This document shows positions 1 through 6,350 of a stretch of 7,766 nucleotides of DNA, piece after piece (within the stretch, counting starts at the first letter, position 1; every line of letters starts with the position of its first letter). This DNA is from Candidatus Bipolaricaulota bacterium (GTDB taxonomy: Bacteria > Bipolaricaulota > Bipolaricaulia > UBA7950 > UBA9294). The notes below the pieces were generated by a model. That model had not been told where the DNA came from, made no database searches, and saw only the letters and a list, made by a program, of their open reading frames with translations. The DNA is taken from assembly GCA_030612485.1 (NCBI GenBank), contig JAUWNS010000111.1:1-7766 (forward strand), read 5' to 3'. Position numbers and translations under genes: made by a program.

Positions 1-1316
1 CGGGCTCGGCGTCCGATCCGGTGGACTGGCAGCCGCACATCCGCAACAAGCAGCGCCGCGATCGGCTGGCGCAGCGGTTCAAGGATCCTAACGATCCGCT
101 CAAGGTCGCCATCGTGCGGGACATGTGGCTGACGGGGTTCGATGCGCCGTGCCTGCACACGATGTATGTCGACAAGCCGATGAAGGGGCATACGTTGATG
201 CAGGCGATCGCCCGCGTGAACCGCGTCTTTCGCGACAAGCCGGGCGGGTTGATCGTCGACTACATCGGATTGGCCGATGCGCTGCGCAAGGCGCTACACA
301 ACTACACCGAGGGAAGCGGGCGCGGAGAGATCGCATACGACCAGCGAGAGGCTGTGGCGATCATGCTGGAGAAGCTGGAGGTTTGTCGAGGCTTCTTCCA
401 TGGCTTCGACTACACGCCGTATCTGAAGAGCAGGCAGCAGGAGAAGCTTCGATTCGCACCGTTCGCCGAGGAGCACATCGTTCAGCAAGGCGAGGAGAAA
501 CAGGGGTTCATCGAGGCCGTGGCCGGGCTGTCCCAAGCATTTGCGCTCGCTGTGCCAAAGCCGGAGGCGCTCGCGGCGCGCGACGAGGTCGCTTTCTTCC
601 AGCACGTAAAGGCAGCTCTGGTCAAGCATACCGTCACGCGCCAGCGCCCCGAAGAGGAGCTGAATGCCGCCGTGCGGCAGATCGTGGACAAGGCGATCGC
701 GCCGGACCGGGTGATCGACATCTTCGAGGTCGTCGGGATCGACAAGCCCGACATCTCGATCCTCTCGGACACCTTCCTCGCCGAAGTGCGGGGGATGAAA
801 CAGCGCAATCTTGCGGTGGAGGTGCTGCGCAAGCTGTTGAACGACGAGATCAAAGTACGCCGACGGACCAACCTGATCCAGTCGCAGAAGTTCTCCGAGA
901 TGCTCGAAGCGACCATACAACGGTACAAGACCCGAGCGATCGAGACGATCGAAGTCATCGAAGAGCTGATCAAGCTTGCCAAGGAAATGCGAGAGGCGGA
1001 TAAACGTGGGGACAACCTCGGGCTGTCCACAGAGGAGCTCGCGTTCTATGACGCATTAGAGACGAACGATAGCGCCGTGGCTGTGCTCGGTGACGTGATC
1101 CTAAGCCAACTCGCACGTGACCTGGCCGACACCGTACGCCGAAGCGCCAAGATCGACTGGACCATGAAAGAGAGCATCCGCGCCGAAATGCGAGTGCTCG
1201 TCAAGCGTACCCTGCGCAAGTACGGCTACCCACCAGACAAACAGAAGAAGGCAACCGAGACTGTCATTCAGCAGGCGGAGCTCCTCGGCGTAGAATGGGC
1301 AGCATCCTGTGAGTAG
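1..1316 (+). CDS. hsdR: Type I restriction enzyme, motor/nuclease subunit R (C-terminal part)
   Basis: Partial at the left edge; the frame is open from base 3 and ends at TAG 1314-1316, leaving about 437 residues. HsdR is the ATP-driven DNA translocase and endonuclease of type I restriction-modification, acting with HsdM and HsdS on foreign DNA. The fragment begins in the second RecA-like helicase domain. The motif V region LLTGFDAP-type (here MWLTGFDAP) is followed by [20 protein letters not shown], which contains motif VI, and then GLIVDYIG. The rest is the long helical C-terminal region typical of the EcoR124-like family (DUF3387), including [18 protein letters not shown] and, near the end, [16 protein letters not shown] and [10 protein letters not shown]. 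The nuclease domain and helicase motifs I-III lie upstream, outside the window, as presumably do hsdM and hsdS. The reading frame is intact to a natural C-terminus, so there is no sign of decay. Confidence 0.95.
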   Translation, partial: GSASDPVDWQPHIRNKQRRDRLAQRFKDPNDPLKVAIVRDMWLTGFDAPCLHTMYVDKPMKGHTLMQAIARVNRVFRDKPGGLIVDYIGLADALRKALHNYTEGSGRGEIAYDQREAVAIMLEKLEVCRGFFHGFDYTPYLKSRQQEKLRFAPFAEEHIVQQGEEKQGFIEAVAGLSQAFALAVPKPEALAARDEVAFFQHVKAALVKHTVTRQRPEEELNAAVRQIVDKAIAPDRVIDIFEVVGIDKPDISILSDTFLAEVRGMKQRNLAVEVLRKLLNDEIKVRRRTNLIQSQKFSEMLEATIQRYKTRAIETIEVIEELIKLAKEMREADKRGDNLGLSTEELAFYDALETNDSAVAVLGDVILSQLARDLADTVRRSAKIDWTMKESIRAEMRVLVKRTLRKYGYPPDKQKKATETVIQQAELLGVEWAASCE

Positions 1317-1340
1317 GAGCATGACCAACCAGGAGGAAAC

Positions 1341-1814
1341 ATGCGCAGGATAAAGGGCTACACACGCGAGGTTCTTCCAGTGCTTGGAGCAGTGTGCTCC
1401 ATTATCTCGGCCGTCATTGGCGTCCGAACCCTTCTAGACGATATTCGGGACCCACGTGGTTGGCTATGGTCAGCTGCCTTTGCCTGCGTATTGACCCTTG
1501 CGGTTCTACTCCATCGACGTAGGGAACGACTCCTGACTCAGCGCGGAAGCGAGGCAGGAGAACTCCGACACTCTAGTGAGACTATTCGCATATTCTACCC
1601 GATTGCGTTTTGCTCCCCACCTCACCTTCGCCTTTACGGCATCTCATTCGGTGCATCTGAGGAGGGGGGTTCCGGTCATTGCATCATTAGTGACCAGGCC
1701 GCTCTTGGGTTCACCGTCACTCTCACGTCCGGGTTTCGCGGCGACTGGTGGTCTTTCAAATGGGTCGCAAGTGGACTGCAAGCGAACGAAACGAAAACGA
1801 GTCAAGAGCCATGA
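1341..1814 (+). CDS. Small membrane protein with two N-terminal helices and a beta-rich C-terminal domain; function unknown
   Basis: The gene encodes 157 residues. It begins 24 bases after the hsdR stop, with AGGAGG at 1331-1336 just before the ATG, so it is probably co-transcribed with hsdR. The N-terminus is basic (MRRIKGYTR). Hydrophobic segments at about residues 11-32 and 41-58 are separated by a short charged loop (DDIRDPRG), and an arginine-rich stretch (RRRERLL) follows, so a two-pass membrane anchor is likely. Residues about 80-147 have alternating hydrophobic residues with no long hydrophobic run. The landmarks YPIAFCSPPHL, QAALGFTVTL and FKWVASG loosely resemble the beta-sandwich of H-type lectin-like or phage tail-tip modules, with a PP turn, a GF strand and a W-x-A-x-G end strand. 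That comparison is by eye only. No enzyme motif was seen. Its position behind hsdR may mean a defence accessory, or simply passenger DNA in a variable locus. Confidence 0.72.
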   Translation: MRRIKGYTREVLPVLGAVCSIISAVIGVRTLLDDIRDPRGWLWSAAFACVLTLAVLLHRRRERLLTQRGSEAGELRHSSETIRIFYPIAFCSPPHLRLYGISFGASEEGGSGHCIISDQAALGFTVTLTSGFRGDWWSFKWVASGLQANETKTSQEP

Positions 1815-1922
1815 TCTCGCAAGAGAGGGATCTACCATTGGGGGAAAGGCGGGGATCTCTATTCTTGGTGTTTCTTCACCTTGGCGGAGAGGGGAAGCGA
1901 AGTAGCTGGCTTTGATCCTCGG

Positions 1923-1943
1923 GGGAGATAAAGCTTATCTCTC
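1923..1943. other. Hairpin or operator-like palindrome in the larA upstream region
   Basis: GAGATAA (1925-1931) and TTATCTC (1935-1941) are a perfect 7-base inverted repeat around AGC. One G-T and one G-C pair can extend the stem outward. It lies about 33 bases before the larA -35 box and 110 bases after the preceding gene. No T-run follows, so it is not a standard intrinsic terminator. It could be a weak terminator for the hsdR operon or a regulator site for larA. The rest of 1815-1967 shows nothing else convincing. Confidence 0.35.
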
Positions 1944-1975
1944 GACAGATGCAAGCCGCGCACACGGTTGCAAGG

Positions 1976-2004
1976 TTGTCCTTTGTTGCCTAGCGGGCTA
2001 GAAT
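1976..2004 (+). promoter_or_regulatory. Sigma-70-type promoter for larA-birA
   Basis: TTGTCC (1976-1981), a 17-base spacer and TAGAAT (1999-2004) form a promoter with five of six consensus bases in the -10 box. RNA would start near 2011, giving a leader of only about 15 bases before the GTG codon, just enough for the ribosome site AGGTGA. A palindrome CTAGC-GG-GCTAG (1990-2001) overlaps the spacer and -10 box and could bind a repressor. A second, CCCGCGGG, lies at 2005-2012. Confidence 0.55.
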
Positions 2005-2013
2005 CCCGCGGGC

Positions 2014-2019
2014 AGGTGA
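2014..2019 (+). promoter_or_regulatory. Ribosome binding site deciding the GTG start of larA
   Basis: AGGTGA ends 6 bases before GTG 2026, an ideal spacing. It supports GTG as the start and leaves the protein with the expected LarA N-terminus. Confidence 0.6.
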
Positions 2020-2025
2020 TGAACA

Positions 2026-3276
2026 GTGGCCGACTTACAGCTTCCTTATGGAGAGAAAACAGTACCGTTCAGTATTCCGGAGAGCAACCTTCTTGGTGTC
2101 CTGGAGGGAAAAGAGGCGCCTACGGTCGAACTCGCACAGGAATTCGATCGCGCGTGGAGGAATCCCATTGGAATCGATGACCCGGAAACGGTCTTTCATC
2201 CGGGGGAGAAAGTAGTCTTCGTCGTGACCGATCACACTCGCTCTACTCCGACTCGAGAGATTATTCCTTTAATCTGGGAGCGCATCTCCTCTCGTGTGCG
2301 TAGGGACGATGTCACGATTATCGTTGCAACAGGAACGCATCGCTCCCCTACCGAGGAAGAGATTGAAGCGATACTCGGTGACTTACGACGTGAGTTCCGC
2401 GTGGTGATCCATGATTGCGATCGCAACCATGTGGAGATTGGAAGGAGCGCACGCGGGACGCCGATCCTCATCGATCGCATTGTTGCCGGGGCCGATCATG
2501 TGGTGACGCTCGGGCACATCGGGATGCACTACTACGCCGGCTACTCCGGTGGGCGAAAGAACATCCTTCCCGGTGTCGCCGGGCGGGAGACGATCGAGGT
2601 AAACCACGCGCAGCTCACCGATCCACACTGCGAAGGGTGCAACTATCAAGGAAACCCGCTCAGCGAGGAGATGAGCGAGGCGGCCAGGTTTGCCGGGGTC
2701 GATTTTATCATCGATTGCGTCTTCGACGCGCACGGCCGGGTGGCGAAGATCGTCATCGGCGACCTGGAGGAGGCGCACGCTGTGGGTCGGGTGTTCTGGA
2801 ATTCACTCTTTCAGGTGGAGGTTCAAGAGCGGGCCGATCTGGTGATCGTCTCCGCCGGTGGACACCCAAAGGATATCGACCTCTATCAGGCGTACAAAGC
2901 TCTCTACAATGCGGGAAGAGCGGTGAAGGAAGGGGGGATGATCCTCCTTGTCGCTGCCTGTTCGGATGGGATCGGAAACGATCTGTTCGAGGATTGGGTG
3001 ATGCGTTGTGAGAGGCCGGAGGATGTCTTCGGAATCCTGAAGGAAGAAGGGTTCAAGCTTGGTGGGCACAAGGCGGTCTACCTGGCGAAGGACCTTGCAC
3101 GGGCGCGGATTGCCCTAGTCTCTGAGATGGAGGACGAGATGGTGCGACGATTCTTCCTAACGCCGATTATCGATCCAAACGAGGCCGTGGCTCTTGCCCA
3201 CGAACGGTTTGGTGAGGATTTTCGTACCCTGGTGATGCCTCACGGGACCGATATTTTTCCGCTCGCATCTGACTAG
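2026..3276 (+). CDS. larA: LarA-family nickel-pincer racemase/epimerase (lactate racemase-like)
   Basis: The protein has 416 residues, close to the usual LarA length, and starts at GTG. LarA enzymes interconvert the stereoisomers of alpha-hydroxy acids by reversible hydride transfer. They use a nickel pincer nucleotide bound covalently to a lysine. The motifs match the family in order: DHTRSTP (69-75), ATGTHR (101-106), the core HIGMHYYAGYSGGRKNILPG (164-183), then NH (193-194) and DLYQAYKAL (285-293). By spacing, R72, H105, H168, K178, H194, Y287, Q288 and K291 correspond to the characterised LarA residues R75, H108, H174, K184, H200, Y294, Q295 and K298. K178 would be the cofactor-linked lysine, so the active site looks complete. 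The family also includes malate, hydroxyglutarate, phenyllactate and sugar-acid enzymes, so the substrate is open. The cofactor genes larB, larC and larE are not in this window. It is followed 10 bases later by birA, so the two are probably co-transcribed. Confidence 0.9.
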   Translation: MADLQLPYGEKTVPFSIPESNLLGVLEGKEAPTVELAQEFDRAWRNPIGIDDPETVFHPGEKVVFVVTDHTRSTPTREIIPLIWERISSRVRRDDVTIIVATGTHRSPTEEEIEAILGDLRREFRVVIHDCDRNHVEIGRSARGTPILIDRIVAGADHVVTLGHIGMHYYAGYSGGRKNILPGVAGRETIEVNHAQLTDPHCEGCNYQGNPLSEEMSEAARFAGVDFIIDCVFDAHGRVAKIVIGDLEEAHAVGRVFWNSLFQVEVQERADLVIVSAGGHPKDIDLYQAYKALYNAGRAVKEGGMILLVAACSDGIGNDLFEDWVMRCERPEDVFGILKEEGFKLGGHKAVYLAKDLARARIALVSEMEDEMVRRFFLTPIIDPNEAVALAHERFGEDFRTLVMPHGTDIFPLASD

Positions 3277-3286
3277 TGAGGACTTC

Positions 3287-3967
3287 ATGAAGACGCGCAT
3301 CATTCGCTACGAACAGGTCTCCTCCACCCAGGAGCTCGCGCGGGAGCTCGCTCTCTCAGGGACGGGGGAAGGAAGTGTGATCATCGCCGAGGTTCAGGAA
3401 CACGGGCGGGGACGGCACGGCCGCGCATGGCTCTCCCCGCGGGGTGGATTATACGCGTCGATTATCATGCGGCCGGACCCACTCCTCCCTCTTCGTGTGG
3501 GGGTAGCCATTGCGCGTGCGTTGAGAGAGATCAGCATCTCTGCGATGCTCAAGTGGCCGAACGACGTCTTGGTGCGAGAACGGAAGATCGCGGGGATACT
3601 CATTGAGGCTGTTGAGCAGTGGGCGATCGTGGGGATTGGGATAAACATGGAACAGACTCCTCTGGCGACAGCGACCTGCGTACGAGGGGAGGCGAGTGAA
3701 GCTGTCACGAGTGATAGACTGATGCGGTCGATCCTCAAGAAACTTGAAGGCGTTCTCTCCGGAGAGATCGTGGAAGATTACGAAGTTCTCTCGGCAACGA
3801 TCGGGCGAGAGGTGCGCATCGAGATCGAGGGAGCCGAGGGCGAGAGTGTGATCTGCGGGAGGGCGATAGGGATCGATCGAGTCGGCAGGCTGCTCGTCGA
3901 GGCGAAGGGAACCCGGCATACCATTGTCTCTGGCGAGTGTATCCACCTGCGAAGCCCCGCGGTTTGA
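3287..3967 (+). CDS. birA: Biotin--[acetyl-CoA-carboxylase] ligase, class I (no DNA-binding domain)
   Basis: This cytoplasmic enzyme makes biotinyl-5'-AMP and transfers biotin to the lysine of carboxyl-carrier proteins. The protein has 226 residues. The motifs appear in the expected order: SST at 12-14, the nucleotide loop GRGRHGRAWLSP (40-51), KWPND (89-93), RKIAGILIE (99-107) with K100 as the likely adenylate-contacting lysine, and VGIGIN (115-120). A C-terminal SH3-like segment (about 171-222) follows. The N-terminus goes directly into the catalytic fold, so the winged-helix domain of E. coli BirA is missing and this protein should not act as the biotin-operon repressor. The ATG is preceded by GAGGA (3278-3282). 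The gap to the larA stop is only 10 bases, which suggests shared transcription. No biotin-dependent carboxylase lies nearby. Confidence 0.93.
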   Translation: MKTRIIRYEQVSSTQELARELALSGTGEGSVIIAEVQEHGRGRHGRAWLSPRGGLYASIIMRPDPLLPLRVGVAIARALREISISAMLKWPNDVLVRERKIAGILIEAVEQWAIVGIGINMEQTPLATATCVRGEASEAVTSDRLMRSILKKLEGVLSGEIVEDYEVLSATIGREVRIEIEGAEGESVICGRAIGIDRVGRLLVEAKGTRHTIVSGECIHLRSPAV

Positions 3968-3992
3968 CCGCGATCGAAGGGGCGGGTAAGCT
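3964..3992 (+). promoter_or_regulatory. Possible promoter for the DUF47 gene, overlapping the birA stop codon
   Basis: TTGACC (3964-3969) spans the birA TGA stop. A 17-base spacer leads to TAAGCT (3987-3992), a poor -10 box. RNA would start near 3999, about 27 bases before the DUF47 ATG. An AT-rich patch, TTAATTAA (4001-4008), follows. The DUF47 gene may instead be read from the larA promoter, since no terminator is visible in the 58-base gap. Confidence 0.3.
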
Positions 3993-4025
3993 GAAACAAG
4001 TTAATTAAACGAAGAGGGGGAGCAA

Positions 4026-4667
4026 ATGGCCTTTTGGAAAAAGCAGAAAAAGATTGAAACACTTGTCTTGGAACACCTCCATTGTGTCGACGAGAGCCTC
4101 GTTTTCTTTCAGGAGGCGTTTACTGCCTACCTTGATGGGGATATGGAGAAGGCGGACCGGCTTGCCCTGGAGACGCACCGTGCCGAGGGGCTAGCCGATG
4201 ACGTGAGGCGAAAGGTGGAAACAGCGCTGTTGGGTGGCGCGCTCCTCGCTCCGTCGCGGCGCGATATCCTGGAGATTATCGAGGAGGTGGATAAGCTCGC
4301 CAACGCCGGGGAGGCAGTCCTCGACTACCTCTTGCTGCAACAGGTTGTGATCCCCGAAGAGTTGAAGCCGATGCTCCACGAAATCATGTCAAAGACGCGT
4401 GAGATATTCGATGAGGTCAACCAGGCCCTTAACCTGTTCTTCCAAGATATGAACCGGGCACTCGAACATACCAAGGCGATCGAGATAAAAGAAGGGGAGG
4501 TCGACCAACTGGAACGAGCCGTGATCGAGCGGTTATTCGCGATGGACCTAGGTCTGGCGGAGAAGCTTCAAGTACGAGGTCTGGTGGAAGAGCTGGTCGA
4601 ACCTTCTGACCGGGCCGAAGACCTCTCCGATCGTGTCGATATGATGATCGCGCAGAGGCGGTTCTGA
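4026..4667 (+). CDS. DUF47 family PhoU-like protein, probable partner of the Pit transporter
   Basis: The protein has 213 residues, typical for DUF47 (the TIGR00153 group), and is almost wholly alpha-helical, acidic and soluble. The N-terminus MAFWKKQKKIE leads into PhoU-like helices. Charged helical segments with spaced acidic residues include THRAEGLADDVRRKVE (50-65), RRDILEIIEEVDKLAN (78-93) and EGEVDQLERAVIERL (156-170). The C-terminal LVEELVEPSDRAEDLSDRVD (186-205) also has the E/D-x3-D spacing used for metal binding in PhoU-like proteins. DUF47 genes commonly adjoin pit genes and are thought to control low-affinity phosphate uptake. Here pit is indeed next door, but on the opposite strand. 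GAGGGGGA (4014-4021) precedes the ATG by a few bases and supports the start. Confidence 0.88.
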   Translation: MAFWKKQKKIETLVLEHLHCVDESLVFFQEAFTAYLDGDMEKADRLALETHRAEGLADDVRRKVETALLGGALLAPSRRDILEIIEEVDKLANAGEAVLDYLLLQQVVIPEELKPMLHEIMSKTREIFDEVNQALNLFFQDMNRALEHTKAIEIKEGEVDQLERAVIERLFAMDLGLAEKLQVRGLVEELVEPSDRAEDLSDRVDMMIAQRRF

Positions 4668-4671
4668 GCGG

Positions 4672-5622
4672 CTACAAGATGAGCGAGATTAGCTTGTAGA
4701 GACCAAAGGAGAAGAGACCTGCCGTCAGCGGGGTCGCCACCCATCCGCCGGCGATCTCTGCCACTCGTCGCCCTTTTACTGCGCTTATCCCTTTTACGAG
4801 GCCCACTCCTACTATGGCGCCGACGACCGCCTGAGATGTCGAGACCGGGATCCCTAGTCGGGAGAAGAAGTGAACGGCGAGGGCAGCGGAAAGTTGGGCC
4901 GCGAAGGCGCTCAACGGGTCGAGTGGTGTAATCCCTCCTCCGACCGTTTCCACTACCCGGTGACCGAACGTCACTGCCCCCAGTGCAAGGGCGATACCCC
5001 CCAAAAGGGCTAACCAAATAAAGGGTATGCCCAGGTTGGCGATTGGTCCGACAGAATTTCCAACGTCATTTGCTCCCAGTGAGAAGGCGATGTAACAGGA
5101 ACTTGCGATGAGGAGAGCCTTTAGGATACGGTCCCATAGTTCAGGCCTTCCCACATGGCGGAGGGTGAACGCGAAGAGATGATAAAGCATGAAGGCAATA
5201 AACCCCGTTAGAAAGGGACAGACTACCCAGACCTGTGCGATTGTCAGAAGCTTCGAGAGGGCCACGTCCGCCCCCGCAGCCAGTCCGACACCGGCTATAC
5301 CCCCCACTATTGCCTGGGAAGTCGAGACAGGAAGCCTGAAGAAGGTTGCCAACGTCACGAAGAGCCCTGAGGAGATCAGTGCTGCGAAGATTGCGGCTGC
5401 GGGAAGTTCTGTCGTGACGATCCCTTTCCCGATCGTCTTCATCACGTACTGGCCTTGTAAGGTTGCTCCAAGGATGACGAAGATAGAAAGAAGAGTCACA
5501 GCCTTCTTATATGATAGAAGCCCGGAACCCACGGTGGTTCCAATGCAGTTTGCTGCATCGTTCGCTCCGATATTCCAGCCAACATAGGCTCCAGCTATAA
5601 ACAGAACGGTCAATTCCCACAT
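4672..5622 (-). CDS. pit: Inorganic phosphate transporter, PiT family
   Basis: This inner-membrane ion-coupled phosphate carrier has 316 residues from ATG 5622, the usual compact bacterial/archaeal size with no large cytoplasmic loop. The family's internal duplication is plain: GANDAAN at 19-25 is repeated as GANDVGN at 183-189, and PVSTSQAIVGG at 98-108 as PVSTSQAVVGA at 259-269. The Asn-Asp pairs of the GAND motifs are signature residues. About ten hydrophobic segments span the chain. A TTG codon at 5658-5656 could add 12 residues, but it lies in the predicted -35 box and the added segment (MRPAAKDCIKPD) is not hydrophobic. The ATG is therefore preferred, although no Shine-Dalgarno sequence precedes it. 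The stop codon is 4 bases from that of the DUF47 gene, which reads toward it. Confidence 0.93.
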   Translation of the reverse strand: MWELTVLFIAGAYVGWNIGANDAANCIGTTVGSGLLSYKKAVTLLSIFVILGATLQGQYVMKTIGKGIVTTELPAAAIFAALISSGLFVTLATFFRLPVSTSQAIVGGIAGVGLAAGADVALSKLLTIAQVWVVCPFLTGFIAFMLYHLFAFTLRHVGRPELWDRILKALLIASSCYIAFSLGANDVGNSVGPIANLGIPFIWLALLGGIALALGAVTFGHRVVETVGGGITPLDPLSAFAAQLSAALAVHFFSRLGIPVSTSQAVVGAIVGVGLVKGISAVKGRRVAEIAGGWVATPLTAGLFSFGLYKLISLIL

Positions 5623-5629
5623 ATCTGGT

Positions 5630-5658
5630 TTTATACAATCTTTCGCCGCAGGCCGCAA
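5630..5658 (-). promoter_or_regulatory. Promoter of pit, placed for a leaderless transcript
   Basis: Read on the minus strand, TTGCGG (5658-5653), a 17-base spacer and TATAAA (5635-5630) form a sigma-70-like promoter. Seven bases separate the -10 box from the ATG at 5622, so RNA should begin at, or one base before, the A of the start codon. This agrees with the absence of a ribosome binding site there and argues against the upstream TTG start. Confidence 0.6.
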
Positions 5659-6086
5659 GAGATCGTGCAGGTAGCATCCATGCCGAGTGCTCCGAATTGA
5701 TAAGGGTTCTTTGCTGTGTCGAGTGGGTAACGGTTTCTACCCTTGGCTATTTAGCAGCCCGTCAGGGCGGTCTCTCGCCTGTTCGTTTCACTCACTCAAG
5801 CTCTGTCTGCCGCCTGCCTGTCCTTCGGACGCAGACAGGTACCGGCACAGGCAGGCGCTGAGAACACAAGGAGTTACCAGCTTGAACTATCGACCCAGCT
5901 TGGCTCTTACCCTTCACTTGTTCAACCAGTCAGGATTTTGTAGTTTTACCGTGAAAGTTTCCTCGGACAAGGAGAGCAAGGTCGAGATTGAACGTGCTTT
6001 CCAAATCTCCGATACGGTAAGTCGGGTTGCCACTAGGCTGTTTTCGATTCCACCTATGCTCCGTTTTCGGTTACCATCACGTTTCT
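5659..6086. other. Intergenic region without a convincing gene, rich in short inverted repeats
   Basis: This stretch separates pit (reading left) from the HAD fragment (reading right). A plus-strand frame is open over 5687-6112, but its translation shows no motif or protein-like pattern and runs through a palindrome. Small hairpins cluster at the left: GGGTA/TACCC (5725-5729, 5738-5742), GCCC-GTCA-GGGC (5757-5768) and GGCG/CGCC (5766-5769, 5776-5779). The large palindrome at 5803-5857 is listed separately. A weak promoter for the downstream genes may be TTGAAC (5988-5993), a 17-base spacer and GATACG (6011-6016). No tRNA or known riboswitch was recognised. Confidence 0.5.
5803..5857. repeat. 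Interlocking GC-rich palindromic element (possible dispersed intergenic repeat)
   Basis: Two perfect inverted repeats overlap in alternating order. CTGTCTGC (5803-5810) pairs with GCAGACAG (5831-5838). CGCCTGCCTGT (5811-5821) pairs with ACAGGCAGGCG (5847-5857). A small hairpin GTCC-TTC-GGAC (5820-5830) sits in the middle and GGTACC at 5838-5843. The two large stems are largely exclusive, because a pseudoknot would have no linker between the first two arms. This style resembles dispersed palindromic intergenic repeats of the REP type; copy number cannot be judged from this window. Confidence 0.6.
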
Positions 6087-6350
6087 ATGACGATCTGCAT
6101 GACACTGTTTGACATGGATGGAACGATCTGGGATGCTCCGATCGATTGGCTGGCCGTACGTCGTGAGCTCGGTCTCCCCTTTGATGGACGTTCGATCTAC
6201 ATGCAGCTCATGGATTTGGTCCCACAAGAGCAGGCCGAGGCGCGTGCTCCGGAGGAGATGCGTAAGGAGGCGAACCTTGTGGTGGAGCATCTTGCTCTGT
6301 TCTTGAAGGATTTCACCGGCCGATTGGCTCAACAGGAGGTCAGGACATGA
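6087..6350 (+). CDS. Short HAD-family protein with only the N-terminal motif; likely truncated remnant
   Basis: The gene encodes 87 residues from ATG 6087 (ATG 6099 is also possible; neither has a clear ribosome site). Residues 6-13 (TLFDMDGT) are HAD motif I, with D9 as the expected nucleophile and D11 as the general acid/base. IWDAPIDWLAVRRELGLP (14-31) and a helical cap-like stretch to about residue 67 follow. Full HAD phosphatases of this type run past 200 residues and carry motif II (S/T), motif III (K) and motif IV (acidic pair). All are absent here: the chain ends HLALFLKDFTGRLAQQEVRT and stops inside the pfkB start codon. No HAD core is visible in other frames, because pfkB begins at once. 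An internal deletion joining the head to an original tail is the simplest reading; a functional mini-protein is not excluded. It is translationally linked to pfkB by an ATGA overlap. Confidence 0.65.
   Translation: MTICMTLFDMDGTIWDAPIDWLAVRRELGLPFDGRSIYMQLMDLVPQEQAEARAPEEMRKEANLVVEHLALFLKDFTGRLAQQEVRT
6334..6340 (+). promoter_or_regulatory. Strong ribosome binding site of the PfkB gene inside the HAD reading frame
   Basis: AGGAGGT lies 6 bases before ATG 6347, within the last codons of the HAD fragment. It allows efficient independent starts on pfkB as well as coupled translation, and fixes the kinase start. Confidence 0.7.

Noticed and set aside
125..1003. Long alternative plus-strand frame and a 208-codon minus-strand frame (294-920) inside hsdR
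   Set aside because: Both lie inside the well-supported hsdR frame and are rich in Arg, Ala and Gly or His and Leu with no motif; GC-driven shadows.
1321..1353. Short frame from ATG 1321 (MTNQEETCAG)
   Set aside because: Ten codons, overlaps the ribosome site and start of the 157-residue gene; more likely chance.
2415..3011. 198-codon plus-strand frame inside larA
   Set aside because: Shadow of larA in another frame; composition dominated by Arg and Gly, no motif.
5623..5658. Longer pit start at TTG 5658
   Set aside because: The codon lies in the predicted -35 box and the 12 extra residues do not fit the usual Pit N-terminus.
5687..6112. 141-codon frame starting at GTG in the pit-HAD gap
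   Set aside because: No ribosome site or motif; it runs through the 5803-5857 palindrome and overlaps the real HAD start in another frame.
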